A stretch of 64,000 bases of DNA from Tretioscincus oriximinensis (lineage: Eukaryota > Chordata > Lepidosauria > Squamata > Gymnophthalmidae): NCBI GenBank assembly GCA_022410635.1, contig JAJVDF010000002.1, forward strand, positions 6,947,883-7,011,882, given 5' to 3'. Made by a program: the position numbers and the translations under genes. Each line of letters opens with the position of its first letter. The first letter of the stretch is position 1. The notes below the pieces were generated by a model that made no database searches, was not told the DNA's origin, and saw only the letters and a program-made list of their open reading frames with translations. Positions 46,431 through 58,319 of the stretch are shown here, in pieces.

Positions 46431-47840
46431 CATTATGTTGCTTTGAATTCTTCAAACTTATCTTTGGCCCTAAGAATCATTTACTGTGTCTGACACAGGG
46501 AACAGACCAGTTCCTTTCCACTTGTTGAGGTGAGAAGGGAGAAAGGAACAGGGTTCAAACAAAGGGTCAGATTGCTCCTTCTCACTGTGATTAGATATTT
46601 GCTTTTACAATCACGCTGAGTCAGGAGAAATCCATTCCAGTCTCAGTTGAAAGCCTGCAGCTCTCTGCATATTGGCTGCATCCACAGACAGGATTGATGT
46701 CTGCATAGGAGTGCCTTCCTGGCAGCTCCTGCAGGTTTAATGGCAGTTGTGAGTGACATAGACACTACAAACCTGCCATGCTGAGGGGTAAATGAGAGCT
46801 GAAGTTTTCAGCTCTAGTGGTGCAGATTGCCAACAGCCTGCTTTTTTTATTTCAAATATGGCTGGCACAGCCGAGCCCTGCGCCAATCAGCGCTGAGCCC
46901 TGCAAGGAGGGAAGGCTGCTCTCAGCCACTCGGGACAGAGCTTCCTTCCTCCCACCCACCTATGGCTGCTGGCCATGCATGCAGACAGACAGCCGTCTGC
47001 AATACCAGGTAAGCCCACTTTTTATCCCCTCTTGTGGATGCAGCCATTGTTTCTCAACCTCTCCTGTTGCTCTGTACTGGATGTGAAGCATGTCCATGTC
47101 AGGTATGATTTTAGAGCAAGTAAAGAGTAAGGTGGTCTACTTGGGGATACATCAAGCAATCCATATTGTGATTGTTCTGTTTCCATTGATTCCTTGCACT
47201 TTTTTTTGCAAAACCCAAACTCTCTTCCTGCAGACTTGTGGGTAGAGGTATTAATTTGCAGAAATGAAGAAATAGAGAAGCTAGTACTGGCCGAGTTTCA
47301 CACTTAACAAAATGATTATTATCTTTGATAGATATGTTTTAAACCCCTTTTTAAATTTGATATTTGAGGTTTTTTATAAAACCCCATAAATCCTTTTTTT
47401 AAAATACAATATTCTTTATTGTAAGTTCTGCCCATTTACACATAATTTGAAAATATTTTCCCAAACTTGTATAAACATACCATAAATGAACCCCAGGTGT
47501 CCTTTGAGGAATCTTGTTCTGCAGATCACAGTTTGAGAATGATTGTCTTAATGCATTCCTTAGTCAAAATGTGAAAATACCCATAATATCAAAGCAGTAG
47601 TTGATATTGTCTCTTCATCAATCCATAGCAGCACTTATTGATGCGAATGCGTAGGGCTACAATGTGGAAGAACAATACGCTAAAGGGAAGTGAAAGGGGC
47701 ATAATAAAAATTAAAATAATCATCACATTAACTGGGTGTAGAAAATGAAGTTGGTTGTCTGCTGTATTTGGGAAGAGGGTTTCCACTGCCTTAATTTGAC
47801 CATTTTTCCAATATTATGCTGTCTTCCTTTTCTGTAACAG

Positions 47841-48150
47841 TCGTATCGAGTGGGTATGGTTGCACTGGAGTGAATACCTGAAAGCTCAAGATGAATTTTG
47901 TGCATGGATTCACAAAATGAAGGTGACCTTAGAACCTGACATAGAACTGCAACTTGGTTTGAAGGAGAAGCAATGGCAACTTAGCCATGCCCAGGTCTTA
48001 CTGAACGATGTTAACAATCAATCTACTCTGCTGGTTCGCCTGCTAGAGGAAGCATCTTCATTGTATAACAGGATCGGAGACCCAAGTGTGGATGAAGATA
48101 TTCAAAAAAAGATGAAAGAAGAATATGAAGAAGTCAAGATTGAAGCACAG
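47841..48150 (+). CDS. SYNE3: SYNE3 coding exon 3 (residues 106-209)
   Basis: The acceptor TTTTCTGTAACAG ends at 47840 and the donor GTTAGT starts at 48151. The first base finishes the split Ser codon, then 103 codons follow, starting RIEWVWLHWSEYL and ending in phase 0. The segment LEPDIELQLGLKEKQWQLSH is highly characteristic of nesprin-3 and lets the gene be named. NRIGDPSVDED further on is another conserved loop between helices. Spectrin-repeat signature tryptophans (WVWLHW) are present. Confidence 0.96.
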
Positions 48151-48214
48151 GTTAGTATACAACTAACATTAAAGTAGATTTCTGCATGGATACTAGAATG
48201 TATTCCTAAGTGTT

Positions 48215-48375
48215 GCTTTCAGGTTAAAGAGGAAAGCAGCTTCAGGAAGTTGAGAGCAAATGGAAGGTTTTGTTTTTCTCTTCTGTTTGAGATGCTCAGA
48301 AGCAAATGTTGGTCATTGTCCGAAATAGGATGTTGAGCCAGATGGGTTATGGCCTAATCCAATAGAATTATTCTT
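48215..48375 (+). mobile_element. CR1-clade LINE 3' end relic
   Basis: TTTCTCTTCTGTTTGAGATG, TTGGTCATTGTCCG and GAGCCAGATGGGTTATGGCC. Lies just after the coding exon ending at 48150. Confidence 0.6.
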
Positions 48376-49688
48376 CTATCCTTAGTTTGTGTGGCACATA
48401 GAAATCTTTCATTTTCCATTCTCTCAACTTCTTTATTTTTGCTTATAAAGTCTACCTATTATTCATTATTCAATCAAAAATATTTTAGTATATAATCTGA
48501 CCTCCCCATTTCCCAGATTGTAGATCATGTACATTATTGTGAGTGAAATTTTGATGTGGATAATGAAATGTAGAAGGAATTCACTTTGGTTTCCACGAAT
48601 TTAAATAATTTTAAAAATTAATCTTTGATATTCTAAAACTTCAGATAAGATTTTATTATTATTATCTATTTATTCCATTTTGACCTTGTTAACACAATTT
48701 TTGTCTTACTATGATTTAGATTTATAATGATTCCTTCCAATACATGAAACATTCATTTATTATTTGTGATATAATTAACACTATTTTTAATTTTTTATCT
48801 TGATTAAAAATATATGCAATAAAATTGCAGACATACGCAATGTAATTAACAAGCATCTTCACTGTTTGCTATAATCATGAAATAAAGTATCTGGTAACTA
48901 GATCTATCGAACCTATGATTTGCTTGCATAATTACAGAGAGTCGCATAACTGAATGGCTGAACAGCGACAAAAACTGTATAATGCTGGTTCGAAAGCACA
49001 ATCAGTTAAATTAACTGATAGTTGAGTTAAATAAACTGTGTTGTCCTGCCTAACTGATGTTGGTGATGGTATTTGATTTGTGAATAGTGTGAGGTTGCAT
49101 CCACACAAATCTATGTTAGAAGCTGCTCATCCAGAAATCCAGGGGTTCCAGGCACTCTTCAGGCATATATGTCTGCATCTTCCTATCTCTCGACCCCAAT
49201 TCTCTCAAGAGACCTTATATCTTTGATCTACGTTTAGTAACATCAAATATGCCTAATGTGGAGTTGAACTCTCCCTTTGGAAACACAGAAAGGGAAGGTG
49301 TGGCCAATTGACTTCCATTTCCACATGGGACCACATCTGTGGCCCACTAACACTGCTGGAAGTTAGTCATTTTCTGGTCCTTTGGAGAACTGGCATATTA
49401 GAAGAAGGGTTTTCCAGACATATTTCACCTAGAAGTGGCAACTGTAATGAAGCAGTTGACATGTGCCTTCCACAGTTGCCATACAGGTATTCTCTCCTGG
49501 AGCTCTCATCCTAGTAAAGCTTCTTGCTGTCATCAGTCTTTGTTTCCTAAACAAATTGCTTCAACTGATGTTTAGAATTGATTGTTTGGATAATTTTATT
49601 TAAAAGATTTGTATTCTGCTCTCCATCTATAAAGATTCCAGAACCAGCAATAGAATTTAATAAAACCAAGGCTAATATTTATTTAACT

Positions 49689-49851
49689 TCAGAGAAATAG
49701 CCGTGTTAGTCTAGCAGAAAGTCCAGCAAAGGAGCTAGCAGCACTTTGAGACTAACTAGAGAAAAGTGGTTGGCATAAGCTTTCGTAGACAGGTCTACTT
49801 CTTCAGATGCATCTCTAGTTGGTCTCAAAGTGCTGCTAGCCCCTTTGCTAG
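49689..49851. mobile_element. Penelope-tail dimer with 12-bp TSD, right arm deleted internally
   Basis: The left arm (- strand) is full length, from TTCAGAGAAATAGCCGTGTT to CTTCAGATGC. The right arm keeps CTAGTTGGTCTCAAAGTGCT and its end near GCTAG but lacks the middle. Target-site duplication ATTTATTTAACT at 49677-49688 and 49852-49863. Confidence 0.88.
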
Positions 49852-50262
49852 ATTTATTTAACTGTTTAGCAAGAATGTTGCTAGTAGGAACAAAACAATG
49901 TGGTATGCATTATTCCTGTAAACACAGTAGTATTCTTGCTTTTCCTGGCTTCACTTTCGGTTAAAAAAAATCTTAACTGTAATTACTGAAAGCAAATAAG
50001 AACTTTATTTCCAATTTCTTTTGCTTTCCCTCTCTTGACCAGATGTAGCTTGAAAGGTTTACTGGCAATTAGACTTTGAAATAATATAAATATTCACTGA
50101 GAATGTCCTGTTTTTCCAGTTTTAGTGGGAAGAAAATGGATAATTCAGTGCTTTGACAGGCTAGACCATGGGAAAGGTTATTGATATTTGTCTGCATTTT
50201 TAAACAGTGTGACTGTAGATCCTTGACAAATGCTGACACAGTGTTGGCAGACACGGCATGAA

Positions 50263-50350
50263 TTTCTAGCAGAGTGGTCTTGTAGCACTCTAGAGACTAA
50301 CAAGGGAAAGGCCATGAGTTTTCATAGACATGTCTAATTCTTCAGATCAA
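50263..50350 (-). mobile_element. Penelope-like element 3' end, monomer
   Basis: TTGTAGCACTCTAGAGACTA, GAGTTTTCATAGACATGTCT and TTCTTCAGATC in the order of a - strand arm. Confidence 0.65.
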
Positions 50351-50407
50351 TTTTAAAACACACATCAAAAAATAAAATATTATTCAAGAAAATAAAATAG
50401 TTTACTG

Positions 50408-50648
50408 AACAGAGATGTGCAAAGTCCAATTCAGGTTTAAAAATTTTGATAGTTCATTTTTACGAATAGTCATCAAACAAACGTTGAACTGAACTAGACT
50501 CCTCCTTGTGAATGTTTTCAGCCTAGCAGTTTTTGTTTGTTGTATTTTTGCGATTGAAAGTGGCTTTTTCATGGGAAAATGTTGGGAATTGTACAAACAA
50601 TTGTTTGCTGGCAAATTGAACAAACAATTTTTGTGCACATTCCTACTG
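50408..50648. mobile_element. Possible hAT-like MITE
   Basis: Left end CAGAGATGTGCAAA and right end complementary to CAGTAGGAATGTGCACAAA, with internal self-complementary ACAAACAATTGTTTG. No clear 8-bp duplication was found, so the call is tentative. Confidence 0.35.
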
Positions 50649-51170
50649 TACCAGCATACGAAACGGAGGTTCCTAATATACTAGCTGATCTGGTACATCA
50701 GTCAGTGTAGAATTTCCCAAAGTTCTAAACCCAAATGCACAATTTTCAGCATTAAAAAAGAGTCTGTTACATTTTTTCCCAGATTTCCTGTACCTTTCAT
50801 GGTTTCAGTGCTAGTTCTACAGCATCCAAAACTTTGTGTGCACAATGTTCGAGGAAGTCTTTATGGGATGTGCACATGGTGTTGCCTTTTAAAGAACTGA
50901 TGATTTGCATGACTTATTAGCATTTCTAATGGTTTTGCCCATATTGACTCAGAAAAGTCAGACATATAAACAGAATGGGCTAGAAATTAATGGTTTCTGA
51001 GGCCCCCTAGTGCCACTACATAATACTGTGAATCATTGAAAGTTAATCAATAGTAACATAGATAAGAGAAGGTGGTTGCAACTTTATAGACCTTTTAAAC
51101 TTTATATTAATTTAATTACACGGCCTTCAATTACAGCATAGATTGTTTAGACCAAACATTAAAATTCCTG

Positions 51171-51385
51171 CAAAGGAGCTAGTAGCACTTTGAGACTAAC
51201 AGGTGAAAAGTGGGTGGCATAAGCTTTCGTAGACACATCTATGTCTTCAGTAGATGTCTTCAGCATCTGAAAAAGTAAATTTGTCTACGAAAGCTTATGC
51301 CACCCACTTTTCTCAAGTTAGTCCCAAAGTGCTGCTAGCTCCTTTGTTGGACTTTCTACTAGACTAACTCAGCTATTTCTCTGAA
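51171..51385. mobile_element. Head-to-head Penelope-tail dimer with 13-bp TSD
   Basis: 215 bp, arms meeting near 51241-51270. The left arm (- strand) carries GGAGCTAGTAGCACTTTGAG. The right arm (+ strand) carries GTCTACGAAAGCTTATGCCA and ends AGCTATTTCTCTGA. Target-site duplication ATTAAAATTCCTG at 51158-51170 and 51386-51398. Lies in SYNE3 intron 4, about 340 bp before the next exon. Confidence 0.92.
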
Positions 51386-51726
51386 ATTAAAATTCCTGAA
51401 ACAGTCAAGTGGCTGAGAGGCACAGAAAGGGAACAGAATAATCTATTTTAATCCAGATTCAGATCATTTTCAGAGTAATGGAACTTTTCAATAAAGTGGC
51501 AATTTTGGCATTTGTTAATTTTGATAATGCTTATCTAAGAAAGGAAGAAAGACAGAGAGACAGAAAGAAAATTATTATTCACTTCCCGAGGAGTTACTTC
51601 ATTTGGAAGGTAAACTGAAACTGAATTAAAACTTAGGTGTGGCTACAGAGCTATAGTATTTTTTAAAAGTGAAATATGGCATGGGGAAAACGTTATTCCA
51701 CTTTTTCAATTTTGCTCTTGTCACAG

Positions 51727-51888
51727 AGAAGGGTGGAACTGCTTGAAAAGATAACAAAAGAACATGAACGGTACAAGAATAATGTTGACAAATTTCAGCG
51801 GTGGCTGACTGAGCTGACAGAAAGATTAAACTCCTGTTTTGGTCAAGAAGGAAAATTACCTACTGAGAACATCATTACGGCTTTGCAG
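51727..51888 (+). CDS. SYNE3: SYNE3 coding exon 4 (residues 210-263)
   Basis: The acceptor TTGTCACAG ends at 51726 and the donor GTATCT starts at 51889. There are 54 codons, phase 0 at both ends, starting RRVELLEKITKEHERY. The heptad-like charged pattern and the RWLTELTERLNSC helix fit a spectrin repeat A helix. The exon is flanked by a phase-0 neighbour on each side, so skipping it would keep the frame. Confidence 0.93.
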
Positions 51889-52519
51889 GTATCTGAGGAC
51901 TGTTGGGGTTGATGGGGAGGGGTTTTTTTTTGTAATGATCTGCTATTTGTAGCCAAATGTCATCTATGTGCAGCCAGAGTTCTCACTCAAGAGCTGCAAG
52001 CTATAGGCCTAACCTATGGTTTATCTTTGGATTGAGCTTGGATCTACCTCACCTTTTAGGACCTGTCATAGTTTTACTAGTGCGCAGATGACTACAAGGA
52101 AAAATATGGGAGAAACCTAGTAAAATTTAAAATTACACATCAAAACAAAATAAGAATAAGATTATTAATATGTTGATACAGAACACCATATATATTGTCA
52201 CTTATGCTGATGCATGTATCGCCACAATGTTGCCATGGACGTGGAGAAAGAGTAATATACCCTATATTATAAAATGCACACCAAACCAGAACCCCGTGAT
52301 GTCATTTTTGTACAGGCCAGCTCAGTTTGACAAATTCCCAGTGCTGGCCACTAGGTGGAACGGGTGGAACTTCAGGTCAACGTTAGCAGCAGCAGGGAGG
52401 AGGTCCAGGGAGCACCATCGTCCCCATCACCTCGGGATATCGTTGGGTGGAAATGGGTTGTTGTGGTGAGCCGAGGGGGTGGGATGCTAGAACCCTCTGT
52501 ATTAGACAGAGGCAGCGGA

Positions 52520-52880
52520 CTAATTCCCCTAGTATATATACAAATGCTGTGGGAATGTGAAGAAACACTGAAATACTGGTTTGAAATTGGACATGAGTAA
52601 TATTTTAGGATATCATGTTCCAATGGTTCTAAATTTATGTGTATTTGCTATTTGTAAAAATAATAATGTAAATAGACAAGATTATTATATTGTGGGATGA
52701 TTAACTATGCTGGCAAAACTATTATTGCGCAAGGGTAGAAAGGTAGGTCAAGGACTAAAATGGTATCACTATATTGTGGAGCAGTTAGTAATATACATAA
52801 TGTTAGTCAATGGGTTCCAATTAATAACACTGGGAGGTTAAAAATAAGAATGCAAATGGCAGATAAATTCAGAGAAAGAA
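52520..52880 (+). mobile_element. L1-like LINE ORF2 relic
   Basis: Readings MLWECEETLKYWFEIG and later KMVSLY-like and RMQMADKFRERR segments resemble the C-terminal part of L1 ORF2, broken by stops. In SYNE3 intron 5. Confidence 0.45.
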
Positions 52881-53079
52881 GATGAAATCCCAGAAGAAAC
52901 CCTAGTGCAGAAATAACTTCTGCATTGACCTTGTTATATAATAGATGCACCTTTGTCATATTTGTCCTGTTAGGCTGAACGGGGGAAACCTGGTTAAATC
53001 AATGGTGTAGGAACAGGACCTATGTGCCTGTCAGCCTTGGATTAGAAAGAAACTCACTATGAACCCTTTCCAATTGCAG

Positions 53080-53427
53080 GACGTTGTCACGGATGCAAAG
53101 AAGTATGGGGAGAAGAAGTTGAGACACTTAGAAGCGCAGGCTACAGGCGTGATGCAAAACACCTCCCCTCTGGGAGCAGAAAAGATTAAAGATGAGCTTG
53201 AAGACTTGAAAAAGACCCTAGAGAAATTGAAGCTAGTAAGCGCTGAAGAAAGAGAGAGACTAGTGGAGAACCTTAAATCTGAAAGTACCTACAGTTTACA
53301 TACCAAACGGTTAGAAGCAGAGCTTCAGGAGTTCCTTCAAAACCTTCAAAGGCTGGGAAACAACTTGGAACTAGATAATGAGCAAAGAAGTGAAGACGGC
53401 TTGATCACTTCGTGGAGAAAATGCATG
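53080..53427 (+). CDS. SYNE3: SYNE3 coding exon 5 (residues 264-379)
   Basis: The acceptor CAATTGCAG ends at 53079 and the donor GTGAGA starts at 53428. It has 116 codons, phase 0 at both ends, and is the largest exon seen here. It holds NTSPLGAEKIKDELEDLKK, a conserved nesprin-3 helix start, followed by long Glu/Lys/Leu-rich coiled helices ending LITSWRKCM. This corresponds to about one spectrin repeat. Confidence 0.95.
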
Positions 53428-54586
53428 GTGAGATAAGTGTTGATGCTTTACAAAAAACTGTTGGGTCTCTTATTTCAATCATGCGCTGACGCCCACTGCT
53501 AGGAGTTTAAAACATGTCAGCTGGGTCTGTCCGTACGGACTATGCCAAAGATGCCTAAGAATCCAAAAGGTGTGTTTGCTGGAGGAATAAAGGGAACAGA
53601 TTCTGATGTTTCTCACTCTTCTATAAACCTAATCAAGATAACGGTGCATTCTCCAACATATTGGGGATAGTGGACAAGTGCCCCCTTCTTAGCTGCATTA
53701 CTTGAATTAAAGTGCATCAGACCATGTTACTGAAATGAATTTCCTGGGAGCTCCAGGGCCAGGAACACTTGTTTCTAGCCATCCGAGTCTGGGTGATCCT
53801 GAAACTCAAATGAGTTTTGATGCTGGTGCAGGATATCTAAGGCTGCATTCACACATGCAGTTATGTCGTGCATCTTCAGGGTATAACCCAATCGTCCCCT
53901 CATACGCACTTACCTTAGAAATCCTGCATTGCTGCCTGTGAGATACACATAGGAGTAGACAGAAACATCTGGGAGCCTCACTTCCTGCTTTTGTGGGTCC
54001 TGGCAGCTACTGCATGGAACTTCGTAATCTAGCGGGTCTTTGCGCACCTTACCACCACAGCTGTGGAAGTACTGAACCTTTGCGTGCCGCACACAGTGAT
54101 TGGAGTGGCTCCTTGGAGGGCTCCACCACCGACTCATGTTTTCGGAGCTACAAGAAAACCTGGGCCTTTGAGTTTTGCAGGACAGTCAGCACTGGTAAAG
54201 CATGATCCAGTGTGGCAGGGAGGCCCTCATGGATGCAGCCTTAGATTAGTGTAGATAGTGCCTTCCAAACAATGCTGTACTGTGATCCAAACTAGAGAGC
54301 CACAGTTTTCAGCACAGTAAGATCATAAATGCCCTATAATTGCTCTGAACAAATCAGTAGTCTTGCCTTGCAATTTTTGCTACTTAGATTGAACATTTCC
54401 AGAGTCCATTCACTCAACGGATGTCCTTAGTCTCAAGCAATTGCAAAATATGAGGCAACCAAGACATTGCCATTTTGAAACTTAACATGAAGCTACAGTT
54501 TATGCATTTGTCCTCATGCATATAACTACAATAATCATTTATTTGATATATAAGTATTTCGTGGTCATATTTTTTTTGTTTCTAAG

Positions 54587-54723
54587 GCAACAGGGGAAGC
54601 TTTGACAGCTGAGGAACCAAAGGTTGAAACCCTGAAGACTCAACTTAAGGATTTGTACAGGTTTTCTGAAGATACGCAGCCACTCTTTGAGAGAGTGGCA
54701 CAGGCAATGCGGGAGTATAAAAG
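54587..54723 (+). CDS. SYNE3: SYNE3 coding exon 6 (residues 380-425 part)
   Basis: A T-rich tract and acceptor TCTAAG end at 54586 and the donor GTATTT starts at 54724. It gives 45 codons plus two bases of a split Ser codon. The reading starts ATGEALTAEEPKVETLK and ends AMREYK. TALTAEEP-type spacing followed by a long helix continues the spectrin-repeat series. The donor is a weaker match than the others but phase continuity with the next exon is exact. Confidence 0.92.
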
Positions 54724-57269
54724 GTATTTTTCTGGTAGTGGTGAGCCATTTTGAAATAGGCTAACTTAGAGCATTAGATGATTCTACAAAGAAAGATAAT
54801 GCATGAAAAAAATGTGATTCTGAATCCTCTATGAGCTGTTGGTAAGAGAATGAAGGTCTGCCAGACAAGGGTCTTCTAGAAATCCTTTCTTGTCATTGGG
54901 TAAACCAGCTGGAGGCCAAAGAATTATAATTCGGCAAGATGTAGAAGAATGGAGTTTTGCCAGTTCTACTGTATAAATTCTGGCGCTTTCCTCTTTTGGA
55001 CTGAGAAATGTTACTGGAAATTGGTGGTCATGGATTATCTGCACTGCCAGTCACTTCCCATTTCTCCAAATAGCTAGATCTGCTTCCTGTCTATGCCTGT
55101 TTCATACTTCCTGTGGACTGCTGTGATCTGGAAGCAACAAGAACAACTTCAGATGGAATTGAGATTGTGAGAGCCAGACTTCAGACCACTATGCCTTGTT
55201 CACATGCAGTGCATGTGAATCACAGCAAGAAGTGATCGGGACAAGCCAGATTCAGACTAGGAGGCCTGGCTCACATTTCCTGTACAGTCTTGGACTTGCA
55301 CTTCACCCAGGAGTGCAAACAGCGAGGAGCAGTCTTCCCACAACTGAGAACAATTCCCTAAATATAAATACAAAAGGGTCCTCTTTTTGTTGCTGCATCT
55401 GTTATTATTTTTTCCATGCTTGTTTTGGAGCATCTTAATGATGAATTAATACTAAGTGCTTGCAAATGATCCTCTTCAATTCCCCTTAATTTTTATTCCA
55501 TAGTTCTGTGGATCAGCTCTCCTCTCTTTCTGAAAGCCAGACTTCTGTTTCCCACTTCTATTTAGTTGAAATAGGCAACATATCTGACCTAGAAGCCTTT
55601 TTTATTTTTTTTCTGTGAACTTCACTAAGAGATCTCCTTTGCCACCCTGATTAGATTCAGGGAAGTGACAAGCTGATATCCCAAGCCTTGTCCAGTTGAA
55701 GAAAGGATTGTCAAACAGGGCAGAAGCACAGGTTATGATCGCAGTCTGAAAAACTGACTTCCTTTTGTCAAGAGCACACTGTAAAGTTAGAAGAGGCCTG
55801 CATTAATTAGCATGGTTGTTACAGGAAGGCAAGGCAGAGCCACGAATTTAGGAACAAGTCTGGGATTCATTCCAATAAGGAGTAGTCCGAAGTAGAAATT
55901 TTGAACACTTTCCACAAGGGAGATGTCAGCTTGTTCCCACCTTGCTTCTTGTTGGGAAGCAAAGCCCTTGTGGCAGGAACAGAAGAAGGAGAGTAAAATA
56001 TTTATTTCAGGGCTACAGATTCTCCAGAATTATTTTGAGTGGAAACTATATTCTAGCAATCTTCACAGTGCCTATTTGTTTGGCCAGTGTTTCATTCCTC
56101 TAATCCAAATATTTCTCTTCAAGGATAATTGTACAATGTCATTGTTTGGTTGGTTGTTTACAAAAATGTTTCCATCCTTTCTTTCTCCCAAGAGTTTCAA
56201 GTCAGGTTACAACAATTAAAAGTTAAAAATTGGGTGATTAAAACATAAAATACAGGGACTACTAATAGGCCTTGCTAGAAATTTTTGCTGAGAAAAAGGT
56301 CCTTTTGACAGGAAGCAAATGGGCAGAGGGGAAAAGCTAAAGTGTTCAATAGGTAATTCTTGCTTCCTGCAACTATTACTGCATTCATACAGGTTTAATT
56401 ATCCATGTGCAAAACTAACTTGTGTTTCATTTGCCACACCACATTTGCATTTTAGAATCCATTTACTGAGTTACTGGTTTAATTGGGAAAACCAGCTATT
56501 GAAGTACTAAATGTGTTTATTGTACAAAGGACGTGTGGTTAGTTTTGGGAAGGAACTGTGAGAATGTTTCTATGTGAATTATATTTTAGCTATTGCTAAG
56601 CTAGAAAGAGGAACTAGGCAATGAGATTTTATCGTTGGAATGACTGACATTCCTGCACAAATCATCAAGAGGCTGGAAAGAGGCAAAGGGACCTGATATT
56701 GACAGTGAACTCTTAAATACCATTTAGTTGGAGAGACTATTGCAATTTTTCTTGAGAACCAGGGCTAAAGTGACTGACAGAAAATCTTGCTTGTCAGGTG
56801 TTGATTAAAAAAACAAAACTCCAAATGTACTGTAAAGATAAGAACAAAGCCAATTAAAACCAGTTATTTGAAACCCTAGATTAAGGCAACACACTTCTGT
56901 GGTTCTTTGCAATTGGACATACAAGTATTGATGCATTTAGAGGCATGTGGGCTTTAACTCCATTTCTTTTTGTTGTTGTTATTGTTTATTACTATCAAAT
57001 TGTGACCACCTCTTGGCTAATGTTAGAGGCTGATATCTAATCTTTGGGGATGCCTCTAGTTTTCATAGGAAATTAAATCCTTGTCGAATTGAAGGGAAGA
57101 TTGACTTCATCAATATTAGTTCAAGGGGAAAGAGCCAAACTGGGGGTATAGAAAGGGTGCCTGATTAAAAACCTTCCCTGCCTGCATCCTAATTAGGGAG
57201 GCCTTTATTAATTTGTGTAAAACATCCTTTTATCTGGGTGTGGTCCTGCTAGGAGGGGTGGCAGGGATG

Positions 57270-57377
57270 GAAAGTTTTAAGTATGTTTCAAGAATACTTT
57301 GTGTAGTTTGTTTTTCATTGTTGTGACCCATTCTGGGCATTGTTGTGTAGGGCAAGATGTAAATAAATAAATAAATC
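57270..57377 (+). mobile_element. L2-type LINE 3' end relic
   Basis: TTGTGACCCATTCTGGGCAT and GGGCAAGATGTAAATAAATA. Confidence 0.5.
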
Positions 57378-57761
57378 TGAAGGCTTGAGATGCCTGGCTC
57401 CCACTGTTAAGGAATTGGTTAAAATATTTTTTAAAGATTTCCTCCCTTTATTTTATTCACTAGTTTAAAATTTATATCAGCTGTATTCTTGTGAACAACC
57501 CCTACGTTCCAGGTTAGGGATCATGTGTAACCTTTACTGGGTACTACTACTTTTTTGTTCTTATTATTCTTTCAGCAAATGGGTGCATAGTTCATTGAAG
57601 TACTTAATGGTCTACTTGAGAAACTCAATCCAACATTTGCCAATGCACTATCAGCTCCCTAGAAAAAAATGCAGATCTTGCTATTTCTGCAAATATTTTA
57701 TTGTTCTGATTGGCATAAGCAGCTATCCAGAGTTAGATGTCCCCATCTCCTCATTCTACAT

Positions 57762-58115
57762 AAGAATATAAGAAGAGCCCTGCTGAATTGGGTCACAGCC
57801 CTTCTAGTCCAGCATTCTGTCTCACACAGAGGCCCACCAATTGCACCTGTGCAGTCTAAAGCAGAAGGTGGCAAAATCTTCACTTGTACTCAACTTCCTG
57901 CAAATGGTATTTCAGGAATACTGCCTGTTACTCCATCCCAGAGGCAGTAACTATTTATACCCTTGTCTTCCATGAACCTGTCTAATCCTGGCTTAAAGCT
58001 ATCCAGACTGCTAGCTACCACCACCTGTTCTGGAAGGAAATTCTACAGACCAATGACCTTTTGGGAGAAAAGATACTCTTCCTTGTCTGTCCTAAATCTG
58101 TTTAAGAATTTAAAT
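57762..58115 (-). mobile_element. CR1-clade LINE fragment before SYNE3 exon at 58145
   Basis: AAGAATATAAGAAGAGCCCT, TAGTCCAGCATTCTGTCTC, CCATGAACCTGTCTAATCCT and CTAGCTACCACCACCTG. It ends about 30 bp before the exon acceptor. Confidence 0.85.
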
Positions 58116-58144
58116 TTCATCATTTTGTTTCCTTTTTTTTTTAG

Positions 58145-58319
58145 CCTTAAGGCCAAGACATATAAAATGTGCACCGAGGCAGAAGCAAGGTTGAAGCAGC
58201 ACTTTCAGACACCCTTGAGGGAGTTCCAGATGTGGAAACCACTGGCTGGTCGGCTTCTGGATACCACAGCAAGTGTTTCTGACCCTGCCCTGATAGATGC
58301 TCTCCTGGATCAGATTGAG
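58145..58319 (+). CDS. SYNE3: SYNE3 coding exon 7 (residues 425-483)
   Basis: A run of T and acceptor TTTAG end at 58144 and the donor GTGACA starts at 58320. The first base completes the split Ser codon and 58 codons follow, phase 0 at the end. The reading includes EARLKQHFQTPLREFQMWK and ends LLDQIE, matching the region of nesprin-3 where a helix with LWK/MWK follows a short proline break. A CR1-type repeat ends only about 30 bp upstream of the acceptor. Confidence 0.94.

Noticed and set aside
46817..47015. Possible extra SYNE3 exon before the donor-like ATACCAGGTAAGC
   Set aside because: It would have to fall between two exons that already join exactly in phase, and its reading has no spectrin-like helix pattern.
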